From Proteles cristata cristata (lineage: Eukaryota > Chordata > Mammalia > Carnivora > Hyaenidae), in assembly GCA_017311185.1 (NCBI GenBank), contig JAESUZ010002610.1, forward strand, positions 186,001 to 250,000: DNA of 64,000 nucleotides, given 5' to 3'. Made by a program: the position numbers and the translations under genes. Every line of letters begins with the position of its first letter. The stretch's first letter is position 1. Below the pieces are notes generated by a model. That model worked only from the letters and a program-made list of their open reading frames with translations, did no database searches and was not told the origin of the DNA. Positions 43,926-54,900 of this stretch are shown piece by piece.

Positions 43926-44148
43926 TATACACTTGCTCTTATTTTTATTCATCACTATTATAGTTTCTCTCCCTTGCTTTTTTACCCTCTGTGCCTTCTC
44001 TTCTGTTGTATTTCCTTCTTGAGCTCTCATTCACCTGCTCTGTCCCTAGTATCTTCAGCCCGTTTGTTCTTGGAACGACTTGATTCTGACCTTCTTCATT
44101 TATTGCAAATCCAAGGATTAGCTCCTTTTTCTTGCCTGTTTTTCTTTC

Positions 44149-44186
44149 TGTATCGAAATACTCTTTGTGTATCGAAATACTCTTTG
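44149..44186. repeat. Perfect tandem duplication of a 19-base unit
   Basis: TGTATCGAAATACTCTTTG occurs twice head to tail at 44149-44167 and 44168-44186 without change. Confidence 0.95.
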
Positions 44187-45087
44187 CTACATGACAGTGG
44201 TCTGGTGTGGACCACAGATAGGATGGGAAGACAGAAGACTCTGATTCAGGTTTGAGCTCTGCCACTTAGAACTACTGGATCTTGGGTAAGATATTTCATT
44301 TCCTCAGCCTCTTACCTCAGGAGGAGGTAAAAGTGTCTCATTACCATGTGGCTTGGCCTCTGTGCTCTAAAGCAGTTCATTGTCGCAGATCAATGCTACC
44401 AACAATTAGTGGTGGCCTTCTGAATAGCATGCCTTGGCCCAGGCCCTCCCTGAGAATATATCTGTCAGCTCCATGAACACTCTGAGGCAAGGCAGGGAGA
44501 AAGTCTGGGAGCCTCACATGTCACTGCTGTAATCCTGCCCACCGATGCTGCCTCTCACTATGGTTTCATTCATTAGGAGTACATTGAAATTCTTTATTTG
44601 TGACCTCCACCCGGCTCCCTGCAGGGAGTCACAGGCATGGTATTTGAGAGGTAGAAAGGAAACCAGAAGCCCGCACTAAAACTGCCTGCCACACCGGTAT
44701 CCCTGAAGGAGTTCATTTTAATTTCTAGTTAAAATTTGGAATCTGCTTTTACTGCACTTTCCGTGGAAGTAAGGTGCTACGCTCGTTACCTGGATGGGCT
44801 ACTGGGCTGCAGTTACGTTTAGAGAGCCATTTACTTTTGTTTTTATTTACAGACTTCGTGGGCCTGCTGGCCTCTTCAGGCAGAGTGGAGATGGGCTCCT
44901 GGGGATACATAAGCTCTGAGCAGGGCTTCTCTCCACCTCAGCTGTGTGGCTTACCCCTCTTTGTTCTTTATTTACTGCTATGGATATTTTCCAGTCAAGC
45001 GCCATCAGTGAAATTGCTCCACGGCCATGTAAGTTTCCCGGACAAGCGCTTTCCATGGGACTGTGTCTATCAGACCCTCCGTTTGGA
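44187..45087. other. Non-coding stretch, nothing recognised
   Basis: The 125-codon plus frame at 44774-45151 ends within the next SINE, so it is not an intact gene. Confidence 0.4.
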
Positions 45088-45327
45088 GATGCAATTTGAT
45101 TATTTAAAAAAAAAAATTAATGCTTATTTAGTTTTGAGAGACAGAGCATGAGCGGGGAAGGGACAGAGAGAGAGGGAGACACAGAATCTGAAGCAGGCTC
45201 CAGGCTCTGAGCTGTCAGCACAGAGCCCGACATGGGGCTCGAATCCACAAACTGTGAAATCATGAACTGAGGCGAAATCAGACACTTAACCGACTGAGCC
45301 ACCCAGGTGCCCTGATGTAATTTGATT
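45088..45327 (-). mobile_element. CAN-SINE with 14-bp duplication
   Basis: Body 45102-45313 (minus). GATGCAATTTGATT (45088-45101) and GATGTAATTTGATT (45314-45327) differ by one base. Confidence 0.94.
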
Positions 45328-45336
45328 TTTTATAGT

Positions 45337-45573
45337 ATTTTCTAGTGGTTTAAAATTTTTTTTTAAGTTTGTATATTTATTTTCAGAGAGACAGAGACAA
45401 TGTGAGTGGTGGAGGGTTAGAGAGAGAATCCCAAGCGGGCTCCATACTGTCAGCACAGATCCCAATGTGGGGCTCAAATCCACAAACCATGAGATCATGA
45501 CCTGAGCAGAAATCAAGAGTTAGATGCCTAACTGACTGAGCCACCCAGGCGCCCTAGCATTTTCTAGTGATTT
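45337..45573 (-). mobile_element. CAN-SINE with 15-bp duplication
   Basis: Body 45352-45558 (minus), only 38 bases after the previous SINE and in the same orientation. ATTTTCTAGTGGTTT and ATTTTCTAGTGATTT flank it with one mismatch. Confidence 0.94.
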
Positions 45574-46360
45574 GAAACTTGAACCACGTCATTGAGTACA
45601 AAGTCGAAGAATCGTTGCAGATGTGCATTGCTACATGCAGAGCAGGGGGCAAGACGTTGCCTTACGGACGAGTGCTCAGCCTGGGGGCTCAGGGCTGGAG
45701 GAGGACGAGGATTAGAAGGCGAGGGTTGAAAACTTCCATTTGGTGGCTTCCTTCAGCAGTCGAGAGAGGTGTGACAATGTGGTCATTGTTCAGAGAACAG
45801 GACAGGAGGCCTCCTAGATGGGCGAGGAGGAGGAATGGGGAGCAGAGAAATTGGATTGGAGCCTCCAGCTCTGATGAGTGGAAATAGGGCATCTAGTTCC
45901 CACAAGAATGATTGAACAAAGGCCTCAAAACTTCACATCTTGGCCTTCATCATCTCAATAAGACGTCACATTCAGTTGCAATTAGCCATGTAATTGGATA
46001 GCTAAGTTTGGGGGGAAAAAATAAAAGGTATGAAATAGTCCCAGAACATTTTGACTGCAGTGCAGTTTTAAATTGTTCACGTGATTTCCCATTCCTGAAA
46101 CTAATTATTGTTCCTTATTCCCTCTTTCCTTTCCCAGCTAAATTTGTCTCATAATCATGTCATTCATCGCCGTAGTTCAATGTCACTGCGCTCTGCTCAG
46201 CAACCTTATTTAGACTGGTTTTGCCCCTAAAAATCATGTCTTTAATAATGCACAGGATAAGGCTTTATATGATTAAAATGTAATATTACCCATCACAAGG
46301 ATTTTTTTTCTTCCTTAATCAGGGAACTCGTGTCGAACAGGCAAGATGGCTTCAACTACA
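45574..46360. other. Repeat-free stretch
   Basis: 45930-46330 is AT-rich with GCAATTAGCCATGTAATTGG, ACTAATTATTG and CCTAAAAATCATG-type motifs and no recognised repeat, sandwiched in SINE-dense DNA. A 102-codon plus frame (45579-45887) has no recognised features. Confidence 0.4.
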
Positions 46361-46800
46361 CCACTGGTTCTCTGCTGTGGTTCCTGGACCAGCAGCATCC
46401 ACAGCACCTGGAAACCTGTTGGAAATGCAAAGTCCAGGGCTCCACCCCAGACCTTCAGCACCAGAAACACTGGTGGTGGGGGCGCTGGGGTGGCTCAGTC
46501 TGTTAAGTGTCCAACTCCTGATTTTGGCTCAGGTCATGATCTCATGGTTCGTGGGATCGAGCCCTGCATGGGGCTCCTCTCTGACAGCGAGGAATCTCCT
46601 TGGATTCCCTCTCATCCTGTTTCTCTGCCCCTCCCCAGCTCATGCACACTTGCATTCTCTGTCTCTCAAAATAAATAAATAAATAAATGTTTAAAAAAAA
46701 AAAAAAAAAGAAGGAAGGATGGAAGGAAATACTGGAGGTAGGGATGTAGCTACAGTCTGTGAAACCTTCCCAGTAATTCTGATGCATCTTGGAGTCTGAT
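46361..46800 (+). mobile_element. MER5A-type transposon interrupted by a SINE
   Basis: The left part (GGTTCCTGGACCAGCAGCAT, GGAAATGCAAAGTCCAGGGC, about 46377-46477) and right part (CAGTAATTCTGATGCATCTT, about 46770-46800) are two ends of one MER5A element split by the SINE between them. Confidence 0.75.
46464..46740 (+). mobile_element. CAN-SINE nested in MER5A
   Basis: Plus-strand body about 46478-46725, beginning GGGGGCGCTGGGGTGGCTCA, with a tail of (AAAT)n, a long A run and an AAGG-type repeat. GAAACACTGGTGGTG (46464) and GAAATACTGGAGGTA (46726) are the diverged duplication. Confidence 0.9.
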
Positions 46801-47061
46801 AACCATGGTTCTTTTTTTTTTTTTTAATTTTTTTAAATATTTTTATTTATTTCTAGGGGAGAGAGAGAGAGAGACAGCATGAGCAGGGGAGGGTCAGAGA
46901 GAGAGGGAGTCACAGACTGAAACAGGCTCCAGGCTCTGAGCTGGCAGTCAGCACAGAGCCCGACGCGGGGCTCAAACCCACGAACCGCGAGATCATGACC
47001 TAAGCGAAAGTCGGACGCTTAACCGACTAAGCCACCCAGGCGCTCTGAGAACCATGGTTCT
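46801..47061 (-). mobile_element. CAN-SINE, young-looking, perfect 12-bp duplication
   Basis: Body about 46813-47049 (minus), in the right end of MER5A. AACCATGGTTCT is exact at 46801-46812 and 47050-47061. It shares GGGAGTCACAGACT and CGACGCGGGGCTCAAACCC with the copy at 10048. Confidence 0.94.
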
Positions 47062-47188
47062 AAAAGATCTTATAAGGAAGGCTGCTGTGTTGCACTAGGT
47101 TGTTTTTGGCCACATGGAAACCTTCAGTGAGATCCTATAGCCTGAGAGAGATGTGCCAGGGGACTGAATGAACGTGAGAACATCTCCT

Positions 47189-47433
47189 TAGAATTTCATT
47201 CTTTTTCTTTAAAAAAATAATGTTTATTTATTTTTGAGAGAGAAAAACAGAGTACAAGCCGGGAAGGGGCAGAGAGAGAGGGAGACATAGAATCTGAAGC
47301 AGGCTCCAGGCTCTGAGCCGTCAGCCCAGAGCCCGACGTGGGGCTTGAACCCACAAGCTGTGAGATCATGACCTAAGCCGAAGCCAGATACTTAACTGAC
47401 CGAGCCACCCAGGCACCTATAGAATTTCATTCT
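47189..47433 (-). mobile_element. CAN-SINE with perfect 14-bp duplication
   Basis: Body 47203-47419 (minus). TAGAATTTCATTCT is exact at 47189-47202 and 47420-47433. Confidence 0.95.
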
Positions 47434-47499
47434 GAAAAGATTCATGGGTTGGATTTTCTGCCTAGTGTCATGAGGGGAGGCACATATGCTACGGTGTGT

Positions 47500-47640
47500 G
47501 AGAGAGGGCTCTGGGAGTCATCTGCTCTGAGTTCTAGTCTTGGCTTGGTCACCCACCAGTGGATGGAACCCTGGAAAAGCTCAGCTTCTCTCTGCTTTCC
47601 CATCTTCTCATCTGTAAGCATCAGGACACTGACATGGATT
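47500..47640 (+). repeat. MIR fragment
   Basis: CTGAGTTCTAGTCTTGGCTT, then TTCCCATCTTCTCATCTGTA and GACACTGACATGG, give the MIR core order. Confidence 0.6.
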
Positions 47641-47754
47641 ACTTCTCATACTGACATCCCTGTGTTATTCTTTCTTATGCTAACAATGTTTCACTCCTAT
47701 CTCTTTCTGAATGTAGAATTGCCGGATTTAGCAAATAAAAATATACCCAGTTGA

Positions 47755-47930
47755 AAAAATATATGCCTAGTAAAATTCGAATGTTAAACACTATATACTA
47801 AATATATATACTTATATCCCTACAGATATGTTTAGAAATATATAAACATTTTAAATAAATATATATGCACATTTTTAGCATATATGCATATATGTGCACA
47901 TACACACACATACATACATGGAACATACAC
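47755..47930. repeat. AT-rich low-complexity tract
   Basis: Dense TATATA, ATATGCATATATG and ACACACATACATACATG words. No gene. Confidence 0.75.
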
Positions 47931-48059
47931 TAAAAAATTTTGGTTGTTTATTTGATAGCCAAATTTTATGGGTGTCCTGTATTCATATTTGTTGAATTGG
48001 GCAATGCTATTTGAATGCCAGGCTGAATCAGATTTTACATCAATTGATCCGCATCTCTC

Positions 48060-48230
48060 CCAGAAAGCAAAGGGCCCTGACTGGTGGGAGTCAAAGAAAC
48101 TGGATTCGAGTCCCCACCCAATGTCAAGCCAGTCACTTCCACTCGCTGGAGTTTGGTTTTATCACCTGTGGGCTGAGAGGTATTGGGCTACCTACCTTTA
48201 AAGTCCTGTCCAGCTTTACATGTCTGGGAG
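48060..48230 (+). repeat. MIR-like fragment
   Basis: GGATTCGAGTCCCCACCCAA, CAAGCCAGTCACTTCCACTC and TTTATCACCTGTGGGCTGAG suggest a MIR-family element. Confidence 0.5.
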
Positions 48231-48794
48231 ATTTGTTTTTGGCTTTTTCACTACTCTTTGGATCTGTGAAAGGTATTTCACTGACTTTTTTTCTGGTGTT
48301 TAACTTGTGGGAAAAACAGATTAATCATGTGAAATTTAGGGAAGTATTTTTGAACTATGAGCTGAGCTCCTTGAAAATGGCTTTGACATCAGAAAACAGC
48401 TTTGTACCTGATTATTTCCTTAGATAGAACCCTTGGAATGGTGTTGTAGGGTCAAAGGTGACCTTATCTTTCCCCCCCTCCCCCCACCACATTCCCCTCA
48501 TTCCACCCCTAGGAAGTCAAGGAGGATCAGCCCTTGTCAGATCCCAGGTCACCAATGTGCCTTGCTTTCTGGGTCAGCACATGTGGAGGGGCAAGGACCC
48601 AAGTCCCCTTCTTTCTCTCTCTCTAGAATTGCTGTCTCCATCTGCAGCTGGGACCAGGGCTACTGCCCACCTAGGTGACCTTTGTTCTGACTCTTCTCTT
48701 CCTTTGAGTCCAATGGAAGCAGCTGTCACTCCCCTTGGGCTCAGGATTGGAGGCCCCAGATAAGCTTGAAGCCTGGTTTGGTTCAAGTCCCTTT
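48231..48794. other. Non-coding stretch, nothing recognised
   Basis: Frames at 48433-48786 overlap on both strands; no domain recognised. Confidence 0.4.
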
Positions 48795-49129
48795 AAGCCT
48801 TCTTTTCTTTTCTTTTCTTTTCTTTTCTTTTCTTTTCTTTTCTTTTCTTTTCTTTTCCTTGCTTTGCTTTGCTTTGCTTTGCTTCTCTCTTCTTTTCCTT
48901 TTTTTTTTCTTTTCTTTTCTTTTAAGTTTATTTATTTTGAGAGAGAGAGAGAAAGCAGGAGTGGGAGAGGGGCAGGGGGATGGGGAGAGAGACAGAGGGA
49001 GAGAGAGAATCCCAGGCAGGCTCTGCACTGTCAGCGAAAAGCCCAGTGCAAGGCCTGTGAGATCACGACCTGAGCCAAAGCTGGATGCTTAACTGACTGA
49101 GCCACCCAGGTGCCCCAAGCCTTATTGTC
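48795..49129 (-). mobile_element. CAN-SINE with its tail expanded into a (TTTTC)n microsatellite
   Basis: AAGCCTTCTTTTC (48795-48807) and AAGCCTTATTGTC (49117-49129) bracket the insertion. The SINE core is at about 48926-49116 on the minus strand. The tail, normally A-rich, is here a (TTTTC)n tract with a TTTGC-type variant block (about 48800-48925). Confidence 0.92.
48800..48925. repeat. (TTTTC)n pentanucleotide microsatellite
   Basis: A pentanucleotide array of TCTTT units, followed by four GCTTT units and a degraded TTTTC part. It gives spurious Lys/Glu- or Phe/Ser-rich frames on either strand. Confidence 0.97.
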
Positions 49130-50055
49130 AGAAAAAAGAGCATACCTTGGGATCCAGCACAGGTAATGGATTTCTAATAGTAGATATCAGACTTGGATCC
49201 AAAGCCCCTCCCAGTAATAAGGGGTCACCTTTCCTTGCCTTGCTTCCTTTGGGCATTTGTCTTCTGTGGGTCCCATGTGAAGAGAAAAGTGTCCTGAGTG
49301 AGGGAGCATTTGCCTACATCTGGATTCCATAGCCAATGTGTACTCAGACATAACCAGTAAAAAGGTTTAAGGCTACTCATATTTTTTGCCAAGTTATATA
49401 TTGAGCACCTATTATTTTATAAAAATTAAAAACCCGTTATTCTAAAAGACTTAAAATTATTCTCAACTGTTAATTTTCCAACTATACATTTTTGGAGTAA
49501 CCAGAATGCAATCATGGCTCTATGACTGACTTGCTTTGGGTAACAGATAGGGTATATGATTAATAACTGGGCCAATGATATTTAGACGATAAAGATAAAT
49601 GTATAAATAGGGCACATTTGGTCTTTTTAGATATGGAAAGAAGATACATAAATTTCCCATTTAGCCTGGGACTATCCCACACATGCATAGCCTCCCCCAC
49701 TACCAACACCCTCCATCTAAGTAGTACATTTGTTACAATTGGTAGACCCACCTTGACTCATCATAATCACCCAAAGCCCACAGTTTACCTGAGGGTGCAC
49801 TCATTCTATGGGTTTGGGCAAATGTATAATGGCATGTATCCTAATTATCACTAAGGTTGCTCAGTGATAGACCTCAACAATTAAAACAAAACTAGATAAG
49901 GCCACTTAATTCATGCTCTTACTGAAACCCATTGTTCATATTTCTGTATCACACTTTCTGCAGGCATTGACAGTGATTGGAACAATACAACAGCCAGATA
50001 AGAAAAGCCCTGAAGGCACCAGATACCTAGAAGACCACATGCCACACATCCCCAT
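49130..50055. other. Non-coding stretch, nothing recognised
   Basis: AT-rich in 49370-49620. A minus and a plus frame overlap at 49560-49854. No named repeat. Confidence 0.4.
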
Positions 50056-50059
50056 CCCT

Positions 50060-50345
50060 GCCCACGGTCACGTGTTGAACACAACTCATGACCCTCATAG
50101 GGGTCTCACCTATGACCACATGCTCTCAGCTTGCTTTCTTGCCTGTAGCCCCCCAAATCTCTCCTTACACAACTCTAGGTGTCCATTTGGCTGCAGAGAA
50201 GTCGGTTGTTAAGACTTGAGCCTGTCACCTCCCCCAGCGGCTGGCACCCAAAATAAATTTCTCCTTTTCTCTTTTCCAAAGCCTCCTGTCTTGAGTTCTT
50301 TGACTTCTCTTGCAAGGCGGTTATCCATGTTTGTTTGGCAACAGT
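50060..50345 (+). mobile_element. Possible solo LTR end (ERV-like)
   Basis: CACCTATGACCACATGCTCT, then CACCCAAAATAAATTTCTCC (polyadenylation signal AATAAA at 50252) followed by a pyrimidine-rich stretch and ATGTTTGTTTGGCAACA, looks like the R-U5 end of an LTR closing in CA. The family is not identified, and no duplication was found. Confidence 0.35.
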
Positions 50346-51105
50346 GCTGGCCATCACAGCCAGGAGCTGTGCTCTACATTAGTCCAGCCCCCTCAGATCC
50401 CCCTGGGACTACTCAGGGTGCCAGGGCTCACCTGTTCCTTTCCGGACTTAACAGCTATGATAGATCCGTAACATCATGATCATATCATACAGAGTATTTT
50501 CACTGTCCCAATTACTTTGCACTATAACTGTGTCAAAATAGTGACTTTTATGCCACCCTACCATCAAAGGATCGCCCCAGTTACCTGAGTCTGAAAACCA
50601 CATGCATAGTTGAGCCCTGGGGTTTCTTCAATCTCGTGCCCGGGAACAGGAGTTCAACCACTAGCGTGATAACAGCACAACCACATTGGCGAGAACCACA
50701 GGAGAGCTGGAAGGCACTGTTGGGTCAAGTGTTTCTCTTACTCCGCTGTAGTGCTGCAGCCCAGAGGCTATTTAATAAGATTGGCCCTCTCTAAAGATCT
50801 GTTTCTTGGCTTATGGAGGAAGTCCTCTGTAACGTCGAGCGCCTAAGGGCAGTAACCATTGACGTGCTCTGTGCAGTTGGCTCAGAGGAGAAAATTTGGA
50901 GGTTATTTGGGTTGTTGGCCCCTTTGAATGTTGAAGAAAAACTGACTACTATAAAGACATAAATGGATTCCCAAATTCGTGTTTGTTTAGACCATTGCCA
51001 GATCACCCGCTGAGACATAAAGAACATTCAGGGTTCAGTAATTCTTTTCTCAGGTACATTGCTCAATCAAATAGTCCTTAACAAAAGAAACACATTTCTT
51101 CATTG
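50346..51105. other. Non-coding stretch, nothing recognised
   Basis: Short frames only. Confidence 0.4.
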
Positions 51106-51215
51106 TTTTTTTAAAGTTTGTTAAATTTTTTTAATAATCCCTACACCCAGGATGGGGCACAAACCCCAAGATCAAGAGTCACATGCTCTTCCCAATGAAC
51201 CAGCCAGGTACCCCC
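51106..51215 (-). mobile_element. Older CAN-SINE subtype, short
   Basis: AATCCCTACACCCAGGATGG, CCAAGATCAAGAGTCACATG and AACCAGCCAGGTACCCCC: the same older subtype as at 32405 and 33281. Confidence 0.8.
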
Positions 51216-51299
51216 AATATGTCTTTATCTTTATTGTCTAAGTATCATCAACTACATTATTAAATCTTTCTTGCCTAAGGCTGTACTCTGAATAAGACC

Positions 51300-51425
51300 A
51301 TGGATGGGAATTATCTTTTAATCTTCTCAATAGTCTTATCAGTGAGCTGTGAAGTTCCCAGTCCTATTTTGCAGATAAGGACATTGAGGGCTCAAGTGGA
51401 GTGGTGGCGCTAAGATGCAAACATG
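51300..51425 (-). repeat. MIR fragment (reverse)
   Basis: CAGTCCTATTTTGCAGATAA, then GGACATTGAGGGCTCAAGTG, is the MIR 3' core reversed. Confidence 0.6.
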
Positions 51426-51941
51426 GAACTTCACACTCAAGGACCAGGAAGCTCTGTGTTGCTGAGATGGCCAAACCCAAGACACACTGAACTCTCCTGA
51501 TGCCAGTGGTAATGACTGGAAACATTGAACTTGGATAATACTTGTTTTAATCACAGACTTACACAAGAAATTAATCAAAATAGTAATGAATCAGAGAAGT
51601 TCAACTAAAATGCTTGACATTGAACTCCTGTCATATGTAGATAGACTGAAAGAGTATAACCATTTAGGCTCAAAGGAACAGATTGAAGGGGACTGATGAA
51701 GGGAACTTAGCTTTCATTTCAACATTAGAAACTAGAAATGACCTACTTAAAGTTTGGGCAATGTTGCTTTAGGACAAGCACAAACAACAGGGTCATGTGA
51801 TTCATTATCAGCCAAAGTAACCTTGCCTCTTAAGAGGTAGAGAAGACTTTCTCAAACACCTGCTCCATAACTTGAAGAAAGTCTAAGCTCTCACTCCAAA
51901 GTTTTGCAAATTCCCAGAGACCTGTATTTTCATGATTATCT
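51426..51941. other. Non-coding stretch, nothing recognised
   Basis: No frame longer than about 80 codons and no named repeat. Confidence 0.4.
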
Positions 51942-52181
51942 CTGGCTATAATCTCTTTCTTTCTTTCTTTCTTTCAATTTATTTATTTTTGAGAGAAAAA
52001 GGGTGAACAGGGGAGGGGCAGGAGGAGATAGTGAGGGAGACAGAGGATCTGAAGCAGTCTCCACATTGTCATCACAGAGCTGGATGCAGGGCTCAACTCA
52101 TGAACCATGAGATCATGACCTGAGCCAAAGTTCGTACTTAATTGACTGAGCCACCTAGGTGCCTGGCTCTAATTTCTTTCT
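51942..52181 (-). mobile_element. CAN-SINE with 19-bp duplication
   Basis: Body 51961-52162 (minus). CTGGCTATAATCTCTTTCT (51942-51960) and CTGGCTCTAATTTCTTTCT (52163-52181) differ at two positions. A short (TTTC)n follows the left flank. Confidence 0.94.
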
Positions 52182-52429
52182 TCTGATGAACTGCTCAAGT
52201 TTATGAACTTCACACTATTCCATACTGGACCCACCTGACAGATCACTTAACCTGTTTTCTTTGCTTTCCTTCCTGCTTCTCCTAACCAAGAAAACAACAA
52301 GATATAAACATAGTCTGATCATAAAGGCTTACGTTTGTATAGCAATGTTTGGGGAAATCAGAGATATTTACATTTTCAGAAACACAAACAATTTTAAATT
52401 ATGGATTAGACCACCCTATTCTAATGGTT

Positions 52430-52651
52430 GTTTTTTTTTTTAATGTTTTCTTTATTTCTGAGAGAGAGAGAGAGAGAGCGCATGAGCAGGGGAGGGTCAG
52501 AGAGAGAAGGAGACACAGAATCTGACACAGGCTCCAGGCTCTGAGCTGGCTGTCAGCACAGAGCCCAACGTGAGGCACGAACCCACGAACAATGAGATCA
52601 TGACCTGAGCCAAAATCAGATGCTTAACTAATTGAGCCACCCAGGCGCCCC
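52430..52651 (-). mobile_element. CAN-SINE
   Basis: Minus-strand copy. GAGCTGGCTGTCAGCACAGA and AACGTGAGG are shared with the copy at 57880 and differ from the rest. No clear duplication. Confidence 0.9.
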
Positions 52652-53955
52652 GTGGACAACTCTTCCTAAAGGTCATTTTGGCTGCTGTGCCACCAGATGC
52701 TTTGCTAGCCAGACTCCTTCCATACAAGTCCTCATACCAACTAGCCAGCTCCCTCATTCCCCTTCTGTATCTTTTCCTTACCTCTCTCCCTGTCCCCCAT
52801 GCTGTCCCCAAGAACTACACATTCTGGTTATTTATTAAGACCTGTACTTCAAGTCTCTTCAGTCCCTATTCCTCAACCCAACACCAGGCCCACATCAAAA
52901 GTCATCATGCTGCTCAGTTGAAAAAATCGACTTCATTAACATCTTAGCACAGAAGCCTGGCAAAGACTGGGCTGTGTCTGGCTTTGAGGGCATCTACACT
53001 CCTTAAAGGCAGTTGTGATATTGAAAAGCATTCTCCCCCTTCCTTACAATTTTATATTCATATAATATCAAGGAGTACCAGGGTGTTTTAGACTCAGAAG
53101 ATGGAAGTTAATGATTACCTTGAGCACTTCTAAGGTGGTCAGGTTCATATACGGCCCCCAGGACATGGACCATTGAAACTACTTCTACAGACTTCATCAG
53201 GGATCAGTGGACCACAGGGTTATCTCAACATGGCTTCTCTACCCTTACCTTGTTACGGGGCCTGCATGTGAGGCGGAAGAATACAGGGAGATTTTTCTGT
53301 CTTGTTTGGCAAACAGTCCTCAAAATGTGACGAACACTCCCAATCTATTAGTGACTAATCACAAGTTAATTGACTTAATTGTACATTAAGAGAGTGGCAT
53401 GTCACAAGCCCAAAAAAGTGGAAAAAAATTAGGCCTCATATCCATTTATTACAGGAGATGCAGCTTTTTATCACATAATGGCAATTTAAAAAGAAAATTT
53501 CTGTTAATGTAATTTTCTTTCTTTATGCTGAGTTTTGAAAGTGTGAGAATATTAATGAGAAAAAGGAAGAGATTATTTGAGCAGGAAATGCCAGAAATAA
53601 ACTGTCATCTAGAAATATTAAACCAAGGAAATTTAAACTGCTAACTTGAGAATTTTTTTTTTTAATTTTCTTAATCACAGTCCAAGAACTTATTTATATG
53701 CAGTGCTTAAGACATTAAGTAAATGTGTTAAATTGGGAGCCAGACCCCTTACTTAATCTAGTTACTTAATCTTACTTAATCTAGAACTGGGTTCTCCCAG
53801 TTAAGGTATACACTAACACCAATCATATCAATATTACCAACCTCAATGTCCTTTGTCAGTAAAAATTAGTAGAATGCTTTTCTAACATTCCATGCTTGTG
53901 ATTATTCCAACTATTATGTTTGAATGCTTCCCAGGAGCAGAGGTAGACAGCATAA
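52652..53955. other. Non-coding stretch, partly AT-rich and repeat-free
   Basis: 53380-53660 is repeat-free and AT-rich (TTATCACATAATGGCAATTT, AATATTAATGAGAAAAAGG). TACTTAATCTAG-type words recur at 53750-53785. No exon recognised. Confidence 0.4.
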
Positions 53956-53959
53956 GCTG

Positions 53960-54900
53960 TCTTTTTGCTTTTTTTTACTTTTTATTATGGAAAATTTCAA
54001 GCACGCAAAAGTAGAAGTTCCCATGTACGAAAACATCAAATTTCTGTTATTCTTTTTTCATGCATCTCCCCAACATTCATAATGAATTACTTTAAAGTAG
54101 ATCCCAAACATCGTATCATTTCATCTGTAAATACTTCCATATATACCTCTAAGAGGTAGAGACTTTTCTAAAAAGCACAAAAGCATGTCACAACCAATAA
54201 AATTCATAATGACTCCTCAACAACATTGGTTATATTTCAGTCCAAGTTCAAGTATTCCTGGTTGTAGCAGAAATGTCTTTCATGGTTGGTTTGTTCAATG
54301 CAGGATCCAAATGAAGTCACTATGTTCCATTTTGCTATTACATCTTAAATATCTTTTTTTTTTTTAATTTTTTAAATGTTTTATTTTTGAGAGAGAGAGA
54401 GAGTGAGCAGGGGAGGGTCAGAGAGAGAGGGAGACACAGAATCCAAAGACAGGCTCCAGACTCTGAGCTGTCAGCACAGAGCCCGACATGGGGCTTGAAC
54501 TTACAGACCATGGGACTGTGACCTGAGCTGAAGTTGGTCGCTTAACCGACTGAGCCACCCAGGCACCCCATATCTTAAGTCTCTGTTAATCCACAGTAGT
54601 TTCCTCTCTTTGTGCGTGTGCTCCACTTAATTTTTAATGACCTGGGAAATTTGGGGTAGAATTTAGAATTTCCCACTTTTGACCTTGATTGATTGTGTCT
54701 TTGTGGTATATTACCTATTGTGCCAAATCAGGAGATGCTTAATGACCAGATGCCCCACTTTTAGCGATGCTAAGATTGATGAGTGGGTTCAGGTGAAGCC
54801 AGCCTAATCTCATCCTTCTGTTGCTTCAATCCATCTGAAAATTATTTAACTGCAAGGAGTGAAGTAGGGATCTAATTTTACACCATCATTGGTTAAATAA
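53960..54900 (-). mobile_element. Old L1ME-type 3' end, split by a SINE
   Basis: The left part (TTTTTATTATGGAAAATTTC, GTAGATCCCAAACATCGTAT) and the part beyond the SINE (TTAATCCACAGTAGTTTCCT, TGCCAAATCAGGAGATGCTT) are consecutive segments of an old L1 3' UTR in reverse. Confidence 0.65.
54340..54584 (-). mobile_element. CAN-SINE inside an old L1
   Basis: Body about 54355-54569 (minus). ACATCTTAAATATCT (54340-54354) and ATATCTTAAGTCTCT (54570-54584) are a duplication with three mismatches. Confidence 0.9.

Noticed and set aside
44774..45151. 125-codon plus-strand frame
   Set aside because: Its 3' end runs into the tail of a later SINE insertion, so the frame cannot be an intact conserved gene.
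48783..49028. Lys/Glu-rich frame on the minus strand
   Set aside because: A translation of the (TTTTC)n array and the SINE, not a gene.
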